64,000 nt of DNA from Capitulum mitella (lineage: Eukaryota; Arthropoda; Thecostraca; Pollicipedomorpha; Pollicipedidae), in assembly GCA_030062745.1 (NCBI GenBank), contig CP099846.1, positions 20,204,621 through 20,268,620 on the forward strand, given 5' to 3'. Every line of letters starts with the position of its first letter. The stretch's first letter is position 1. Below are positions 56,161-64,000 of the stretch, piece after piece. The notes under the pieces were generated by a model. The model was not told the DNA's origin, did not search any database, and saw only the letters and a program-made list of their open reading frames with translations. A program made the position numbers and the translations under genes.

Positions 56161-59100
56161 CCGTAGTGGGAGGCCGGCGCTCATCTGTGCGGCCGACCCG
56201 GTCCGGTGCGGGCAGCGGGGCGCGGCCGGCCGCCGCCGCTCGGCAGTCGTCCCGCCGCAGCCCGGTCCGCCGCGCCTGATGCACAGACGGCGTCCTCGGG
56301 GAGCCGGTCCTGAGGGGCCGGCCGCGGGCGGCTGTACCACTGGGCAGAGACGGCTGGGCGGAGCACCGCACGGGAACAGGGTCCGGGCAGTGCCGCCCTC
56401 AGAGCTTACCCCGAGAGGGCAGGCGCCGGCGGGGCCGCGCGGACGGGGCTCGCTGCTGACCCCGGCCCTGCCGGCGTCGCCGGCCCGTCTCCGCGGAGTG
56501 GGCCGCCGGCAGACCTACCTCTGCCGTCCAGTGTCGGCGCAGCGTGCGGCCCGGAGCTGGGGCCGCTCCACTCTGGAGCCGGGGCCCGGAGTTGGAGCAC
56601 CAGGGAGCCGGAGCCGGAGCCGGAGCCGCGGGCGCTGGCAGTTGGACGGCGCGGGGAGTTTCAGTGATGATGAGTGCTGTGCTGGTGTAGTCACTGCAAC
56701 ATTCCACTGCACGGGCGGAGGATTATTCTTGTTGTGGGTTTGGTTGCCTTGTTTTTCGGTCGCCGGCGTTTGGCGACGGCACGGTGGCCGCGGCGCTGGC
56801 TGGCAGCGCGCGGGCCGCTCGGGCTGCGGCGCGGTCCTCTCGGCCGCGTCCCGCCGCGCTACAAATGACGTGCCAAAGACGCGCCGGCCGCCCGCTGCGG
56901 CGCCGCTGGGCGCGGGTGGCGGGTTGTACGGGTGACGTGGGATGCGGGCCGCTCTGTCCCGCTACAAGCCGTGCCAGACGGGTCTGGAGTCGGGACCAGT
57001 CCGGAGAGTCGGGCGCGCCAACCCTCCGGCGGCAGCGCCAACTTTGGGGACGCAGACCTCGATATGGGGTGTGTGGCGATGGAGATTGGGCGGGAGGGAC
57101 GGGACTACGGACATTCAGGGTTGCTCAGCACCGATTGCGGGCCGCGCCGAAAAAATTAAGTTGTCTTGTCTCATTGGTAGACACTCTTGTTGACTGTTAG
57201 TACGTTGGAGAATGTGACTGTCCACATATCAATACATCCATTGTTTGTTACCATCACGTTGTTTGTTTCCGTCGACGACGGCACTCATGTTTTTCCGTCC
57301 ACGAAGGCACTCGTGTTTCCGTCGACGAAGGCACTCGTGCTGCACTGTCTGGAGTCCCGAGAAGGTGCAGTGTGTCCTCGGTCTCGTTCATGTGTTCATG
57401 TTCATGTCCCGGTCAAGTGAGACGTTTGCTTGTGGCGCTGCGGCCGCGTTAGTGGCGGAGAGCGCTCCTGGGAAGCCGACAGATGTGTTGGGCGGCAGAA
57501 ATGCTGTCCAGTGGAGTCGTTTGTGACCGTGGTTCGCGCTGCGTTCTTTTTACTTTGATATTTTTGCCGAACCCTGCGTCTTTAGTCGATCCCGCTCGGT
57601 GCATCGATAATCGACCGGCAACAAACCGATCGGCGTGGTGCAGGACGCGGCCACAAATTCACTCGCAATCGACCCAGTACCCTCGCCTGTAGCAGCCTAT
57701 TTCTGTGGAAACTGGTTTGGTTATGGGAACGTTCGAACGTCGCAAGGCCTGCCGGCAGAGTGCACCCGGGACGGCTGTTGCAGCTCCCAGCGAGGTCGCC
57801 GTCGACACCAAGCAATGCACCGAGAGGTTGCCGCCGCAGATCGCAGTGAAGGAAGAGGGCCAGATGCCGTGGCCAAAGAACATTCAGCTGAACTGGTTCT
57901 GTATCGTCTGGCAGCATGTTCAGTGTCGTTCCATGTTCAGGTCATGCCAGAGCAATGGGATTTATAAAAAAAGACCAACGTGGCATCATGCAGCGCTCAG
58001 ACACAGACTTTTACTCCATTCCGTCGGAATCGCTATTGACTCCGGACTTGATTCCGTTCCGACCAGTAAGAATTGGAATACATTCCACTGATAAGTGCTG
58101 AAATCAGACCCACAACTGAATCGCATGGCTGTGTAGGAAACCAGAACTGTAATCCATTCCAATGAATTAATCTCATGAAATGGAATGGATCTTGCTTCAG
58201 TCGATTCCAGAATCCACTCATTTTGTCATGAGTCTGAAATGAAATCGATTCAGTTTTGAAAAACCGCGTTGAGTCAGGACAAGAATAAATGCAGCAAGCC
58301 ATGAGTCTGGTTCGGAATCGATTACGTCGAAGTGGAATCAAGCACAAGTCTGTTCAGGAAGCAGAAGCAGAAGCTGACCTCTGTTGGCGTATTCCGCTTG
58401 GCTCGGCTGGGGGGTTCCTCGTACTGACTTGCCGAACATGTCATCGCAGGTGCAGATAGCGTGCCGCGCTTTGACGTTTGGTGCGGACGACGCTATGATA
58501 ACTTATCTTTCCGTAGTGCATCGTTTGTTCAAATCTGGCAGCCTATGGATTAAGCCAGTTTTTCACACGTTGAGTTACGAGTGCAGAACTTCCAAGATTC
58601 TGGATCTGGCAATGCAGTAATTCGTTTTAACATGCTACCGCACTGCTTGCCAATGCCGCAGTTACAGAAACTATTATCTCTGCATAGCTTTTTACGGATC
58701 AAACAGGAAGTAGCTCGGTGTTTACCACCTTAGGCGCGGGAGCCATAGGGCCAGGGGGGCTTCAGTTCCCCTCAGCCTTTTTTTGAAATTTAACACTGAC
58801 CCTATTTGAGCGCTATATGGGCACTGACCAGAAAGAATTGGACCAAAATGCTTCTCCCCCCCCCCACTGAAGAGCTCCCGCGCCTCTGCTTACCACTGCC
58901 ATCTGGTGATCGCTGCGGTAATTTACGTTTTACTCTGGTGGCCTTGCCAGCTATTTAATGCCAGCCGACGCCCATGAGAGCAAGAGCCACAGCAACGGCT
59001 CCAGCAACGAGCACCGATTTCAATGAAAACCATGTCATAGAATAACCTGACCGAGTTATTAACGAATTTGAAGACCATTTCGGAAAAGCTGTCATCGTTT

Positions 59101-60785
59101 GACCTTCAAGACCTCACAAAAAACCGTGAAGTTCTTGAAAAACGTTAACGTCAAGTTCTAATGATCCGTGCATGCGATAGCTTGTCTTCCAGAGCTAATT
59201 AGCCAATTACCTACCAACATAAATGCCAAATGTTCGCCAAACAGGGCTTTTCATATATTCAAATGAATCGCCTTTCCCACGCCAGTTAAAAAAATGCCCT
59301 TTTCCTCACTGATAACTACGTTACTTTTTGAGTGCTGGCAAATTAGTTCTCAGCCCACGCCCAGCCCACGGTCAGCCCATAAAAACAAATCACGCTTCAA
59401 AACCGCACAAATCACACTCCATCATGCATCTCGACGAAAGGAACACAATGACAGGCTTCAACGTTCGGTGCATCAAATAATTTGGCTTCCAGAGCCAAGT
59501 GTCAGTCAACAAAATGGATTCACAAATATGAACCAAACAAGACGTGTCATACATTCAAAAGAATCGTCTCTGTCAGCCATGCTCAAAGGTACCTTTCGTT
59601 AGTTTAGGGGATAGTGAGTGTATTGCGCCTTCCTGACTAATTGTGCACATCTCCATTCCTGCGAACCTTCCTTACATTTGAGTCTGCTCTATTTGAAAAC
59701 TGAACTGTCACCACCAGTTATCGTTTTCCGGTGCCAGCGTGGGGAGAACAGAGACAAGCTGCGCACTCCATGTTCTCAAATAAAATAATGGGTTTCTTTA
59801 ACTACTTCAGCCCCTTTTATCGTGCTGATTATAATGTTTGATAACATGTACGACATTCGAAGTGTACTTTTTGAGACATAGACACAGCTGTTTATTGTAT
59901 TCATATAAAACCTATCCAAGCATGAGAAACTTCTCGCCGGTTTCCGCGTTATTGTGCACAGGTATCATAATTTAAATTGCGTCCATGACAAATGCGCCAT
60001 GGGGGCGTAATGAGCAGGACGCAGTTGAATGTGGCTGACCACACGACTTGGATTGTGCACCATTTTGAATTTGCGTTTTCAGACAACATGAAGCCTTTCA
60101 GCGGGACTGTAAGCACGCTTCGGCTTGCTGTTCGGGATGTAAAGGCGGCCACGTTAATAAAAAAGGCGAGCAATGTGCATAGGTGTTTTTTGGTCAGTGG
60201 TGCTGAGGACCTGGAGATGAATGAAGGAGATAACAGACTTGTGACCTCGAATGGTAGCCTACATAGAAATCATGTAAATAATTACGCTAAAATTTGAGAT
60301 TGCTTTTTAATTTAGTGCTCCTGAGAATTTCTTAAATTACGCGTCAGAATATGTAGGGCGGGGATGTGGCACCCAAAACCTTTCAAGTAACCAGATATTT
60401 TGGATAAAGTGAGAACGTCAGGTCCAGGAAAGTATAAGGCCACATAACTACCAAGTATAATCCCAAGGCCGTGATATAATATCCCGTGCGTATCGGACCA
60501 GCGTCGCACGGAAGGGAGAGGGGAGGATGGATACTCCCCTCTTCATACTTCGCAACTTTTGCGACATTCGTTACCTATGCGTATGTGCGTTGCATGGAAA
60601 GCATCGGCCTGAATTTTCGAATTCCCCCTCCCCTCGAATTTCTCGCTGGGGCGGGTTTCGTTTATCTCATTGCTAAGGAGTCCCCTGGAGCTGTCCTAAC
60701 TCTGTATCATTGACTGTAATCCTAATCTGCATCCTTTCCTTTCCACACTATCTCATGGATCACTTTTCGAGAACCGCGCCTTTTG
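56160..60785. other. Downstream flank; no gene seen
   Basis: A GC-rich tract runs to 57.05 kb. Three ~27-bp units (GACGAAGGCACTCGTGTTTC-type) lie at 57275-57340. GGAAT/ATTCC-rich DNA at 58.02-58.35 kb includes a 10-bp stem (ATCCATTCCA with TGGAATGGAT). A diverged direct repeat of about 110 bp lies at 59175-59290 and 59463-59580. Frames at 57635-58091 and 59294-59602 are not recognisable. Confidence 0.5.
58284..58289 (+). promoter_or_regulatory. Candidate polyadenylation signal AATAAA
   Basis: This is the first canonical AATAAA I found downstream of the predicted C1GALT1 stop, 2.3 kb away. A single hexamer in unannotated DNA is weak evidence. The next one noticed is near 59779. Confidence 0.2.
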
Positions 60786-60789
60786 CCGA

Positions 60790-61335
60790 GTGATAAACTT
60801 GAACGGAACTCTGCTCGTTCCCCCAAAAGGAGGAGAACACCTGTCTTTCCTTCTGCCTGCCAGAAAGTTAGAGGCATACATGCTGAAAATGTCGAACATC
60901 GTCTATGATGTGACGAAAGCTGAATTCGGAAGGATTGCATATCATGTTGCGAAACACATGCAGCTTGATTATCCTTTTCATAAGTCCTCGCGCATGGCCG
61001 GAACAGACTGGCTGCAAAGATTTCTGTCACGGCACCCCAATCTTGCAATACGTTCTCCAGAGGCGACCAGCATCGCGACGCTGGCCGCCTTCCAGGAGTC
61101 TGTTGTGAAGTTGTCCTCCAGGAAACTGAAGGTCCTGACGGATAAACACATTTGTATTCCATCCAGGACTTTAATGTCGATGAGACAGCCATTCTGACTG
61201 CGATGCCTCCACAGAGTCGCCGCATGAAAAGGTAGGTGGCAAGTCGAGGTCGTCAAGGGCACTGAGCGGGGCCAAAACACGACGGCCGTAAGCTGTGGCA
61301 TTAATAATCTATGGACTGATAGTTGTCGGTTCGGA
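60790..61335 (+). pseudogene. pogo/Tigger-type transposase fragment (CENP-B HTH plus start of DDE domain), frameshifted
   Basis: The frame from 60790 (136 residues) reads LEAYMLKMSNIVYDVTKAEF, then GRIAYHVAKHMQLDYPF, MAGTDWLQRFLSRHPNLAIR and SPEATSIATLAAFQ. This is the second half of a CENP-B-type DNA-binding region; MAGxDWLxxFLxRHPxLxxRxPEATS is highly characteristic of pogo-superfamily transposases. The frame breaks near 61165. In the next frame FNVDETAILTAMPPQSRRMK carries the DET motif with the first catalytic Asp (61179), then a stop. A third frame reads TERGQNTTAVSCGINNLW, matching the following SAERG-type block. The rest of the DDE domain and the terminal repeats were not found. A dead relic. 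Confidence 0.8.
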
Positions 61336-61339
61336 TACA

Positions 61340-64000
61340 CAGTCACGGGGAGCTAGCGCGATTCTTATTGAGTTTTGGCACACAAAAAAAGAAAAAAAAC
61401 GAGATCAAAAGAAGCACAATGTTTTCTGTATTGGGCATCTCAGATGCGTACCTACCATCGATGGAGTACATATGCTTTTACTGATGTTTCTTTGTAGTGC
61501 ATAAATGTGAGGGTAGTAGTAGGATATGCGATGCATCGTTCAATATCTGCACCATAAGGACACGGCTAGAGATAAACCAGGTTGCCTAGTGTTTTTAATA
61601 ATTAACACTGGGAAAAACTAAAGAATAGCCTGCACTTTCATAATGAATTTATGCTTGTCTCTGGTAGGTAAACTGAACGGCATAATTCGATTTAAAACAC
61701 GTAAATATTATTGTACCTGAGCTATAACTAGCATGCTAAAGCCCGGCCTTGTGTTTTCATGAGACTCCTAGATATGAATTTAGTTGCTTATACGTTATAA
61801 CTCATCTAATTCACTCAATATGAAATTTTGTACTCAACTCGATGCAAGTATGTTCACCTACACTGGCGTCTTCCACCTTAAAAGTACATTTATTCATTTG
61901 TCAGTTTGACTTCGCCACTGGGGCACATTTGAATGTCTTTTGCGCCATCCCCTGGGCGCAATTAACAACGAATTTCGGCAACTTCGTCCTTTTCAGGGTT
62001 TACGAAAACCGACTGCGAACAACAGGCAGCACTTTTCTGAAAAATACCTCGACCGTAATAATGTAGAGTAATGTTTGTTCTGTCGTTAGAAACACAAACT
62101 TTGCTTCTGGTACTCAGGGGTGACTCGCACACTGCGTTTTCATTAAGGGGCGCAGTTCATCCTCTTTCCACTATATCTCCTCAACTTTTCGAATAACATG
62201 CACTTGGATTCGGTTTTCCTCCCAATGAGGAACTCTTTATAATAGAACTCTTTATAGTAGAACTTTTTCCTCCCAGAAAGAGTTCTACTATACACCAAAA
62301 TAGGGCACATTGCAGGGTTAGCCAAATCATTCTCATTGCCAGCCATACAGATAAAACATTGGATCAATTATTCTCCCGCGCCTCGGACCCGAGGGAGAAA
62401 CTGGCATCACTTTCACCCCAGAAGTTAGCCGAGTTTTGTACCCTATGTTTTACACACAAGGTCTTAGATAGCGGGAAGCCGATTCGATTGCAGCCGTCCT
62501 CCGTCCGAGTCGTGAAGTACGTCAGCGCAGTGGTAGGCAGGACGGGCTGCTGTACAAATGTACACGCCACTGTCCAGAACCGAGGATGGTAAGAGAGGTT
62601 GCTGCTCAAAAGCGCACAAGCTGTAAAACCGGCAACCGAATGGCATTATCTGGCGTAGATAATAACGTTTCTAGCCCCCTTGATCCTGGTTCGTACACAT
62701 GGCTGGATTGGTGCAACTTGGTTTGTGGCGCGTATGTGAGTGATGTTGAAAATTTTTACTGTGATGGTCATGGGTGCGGTTTTCGGAAAATGATTGTGGG
62801 TGCCCAAACGCATATGGGGACATCCAGACATTGAGTATCGAAGAGGGAGGGGCTTGTGACATGCGTTTATGCCTATAGTTCACAGAAATGGGTTCAAAAA
62901 GGTATCACGGGAGGTAAATTAAGGGAGGATGACTTCCGTAAATCATGGATGGCTTTATAGTGGCGACATCCTTAAAGGGAATATATTTGTTTTTTTTTCG
63001 TGAACCCAAAAACGCATTACGGGGAATATTTAACTGATTATGGGTTATCATGTAAATGAAAAGTGCACCTTGATCATCTTCGATCAATATGTCGTGCATT
63101 TTAGTTATTGTATTCATCGACAGTGATATCGGTACGCAAAATACGATACAAAATACTAGATAAAGGAACCAATCGGCGAGCGGAAAATACGTATGTAAAC
63201 CTTGGACGCACCGATTCTTACCCAACACTCTGCCCTGCTGTACCAGATGCAATTACAAACGGCAGCGACGAGTGTTTTGGCAAACAACATTAACGTATTT
63301 CGATCTGATCACGTAATACATACCTGCGAGGGAGATTCGAGCAACAGCAGCAGTACTCGTCTGAGTCCATGATGGCCGCCTTCATAATTTTGGTGTTCGT
63401 CAACTGATGTTAGCTTCGATATCGCTGAGGCCAACGATACGCTAACCAGATTCATCGGCGATTTCGGTGTTGAAAAGACATTGGGGTGAATAGATAAAAC
63501 TTGGGCTGGCAGCCAGCGTACTCACCTGCCCCAGTAAAATATGGGCAGACGAGAGCGAGCTGGCAAGAATCAATGGTACCTACACTTTGATTCACAAAAA
63601 TGTTCTCTTCACTCGTACGAGCACAGTTAAAAAATCATGATTTGAGTAGACACACTCCCTTTAATGGAGGACCTTTCTCCAGGGCCCGGTTTGACACATT
63701 GTTACTTGGAGAGTGGTGGGGAAAGCAAATGGTGGATGATAATGGAGTAAACAAGTTCCGATTATTGTTTACGAAGCTGATTTTAGGTGGTTAACGTCAT
63801 GGGACTGAGAACATAAGTATATTTCAATATTTCAACATAATTTAAGTTGCGTATGCCCAAATTGTGCTATGGGTGCCCATTTCCAGCACTTTGTGGGTGC
63901 CGGGGCACCCACAAAGAGATAGGAAACCACACCCCTGGTTATGGTGTATTTTCATCTATGTAGCAAGTGCTAACGGGATTAAAAGCCATTTTTTTGTTGA
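61340..64000. other. No gene seen
   Basis: AT-rich unique DNA to the end of the window. A short palindrome (CTTTGTGGGTGC with GCACCCACAAAG) lies at about 63889-63916. Frames are short and unrecognised. Confidence 0.55.
62253..62292. repeat. 17-bp hairpin with one mismatch, 6-nt loop
   Basis: TATAGTAGAACTTTTTC (62253-62269) pairs with GAAAGAGTTCTACTATA (62276-62292) except at one base; loop CTCCCA. The sequence AACTCTTTATAATAG just upstream is a partial direct repeat of the left arm. Confidence 0.8.

Overview
The window looks like metazoan nuclear DNA, most likely from an arthropod. It has one gene spread over more than 20 kb in small exons with GT-AG borders, long introns, many DNA-transposon remnants and many minisatellites. 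There is no bacterial-style operon, Shine-Dalgarno spacing or dense coding. The species cannot be named from the sequence. The arthropod guess rests on the wording of the glycosyltransferase exons and is an inference.

The one gene I can support lies on the + strand at about 35.2-56.0 kb. It is a core 1 beta-1,3-galactosyltransferase (C1GALT1 type, family GT31). Seven coding exons were found: 35218-35350 (membrane anchor), 45756-45908, 47676-47814 (with the DDD metal motif), 51802-51920, 52382-52486, 53324-53481 and 55385-56002 (last). The six from 45756 onward join in phase. The anchor exon does not join in phase to the next one, so at least one stem-region exon inside the 10.4 kb intron was not identified. 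The last exon carries an unusual Ala/Pro/Arg-rich tail of more than 150 residues that runs into a minisatellite.

The rest is mobile and repetitive DNA. (1) Two hAT-type non-autonomous elements (166-1129 and 31680-32620) share CAGTGGCGG termini. (2) A piggyBac-like non-autonomous family of about 1.2 kb has CCC-starting ends and TTAA target duplications: 15020-16237, 22959-24165, 38823-about 40001 and 47910-49200, the last two inside C1GALT1 introns. (3) A second hAT family with BED-finger/transposase remnants occurs once at 20943-21700 and twice head to head inside a 2.5 kb imperfect palindrome at 24785-27310. (4) A second palindrome at 27679-28353 is bounded on both sides by (TA)n. (5) A frameshifted pogo/Tigger-type transposase fragment lies at 60790-61335. 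(6) Minisatellites of 6, 20, 30, 33, 40 and 70 bp occur, as do long degenerate GGGCCCCTGACC-type arrays. (7) Three short hairpins with exactly 7-nt loops sit in a row at 20501-20733.

Layout: 0-15 kb has no supported gene (hAT element, minisatellites, GC-rich islands, AT-rich unique DNA). 15-31 kb is transposon- and palindrome-rich. 31-35 kb is upstream flank. 35-56 kb is C1GALT1 with its introns. 56-64 kb is downstream flank with the pogo relic. Most open frames elsewhere follow GC-rich or tandem-repeat DNA and are not supported as genes.
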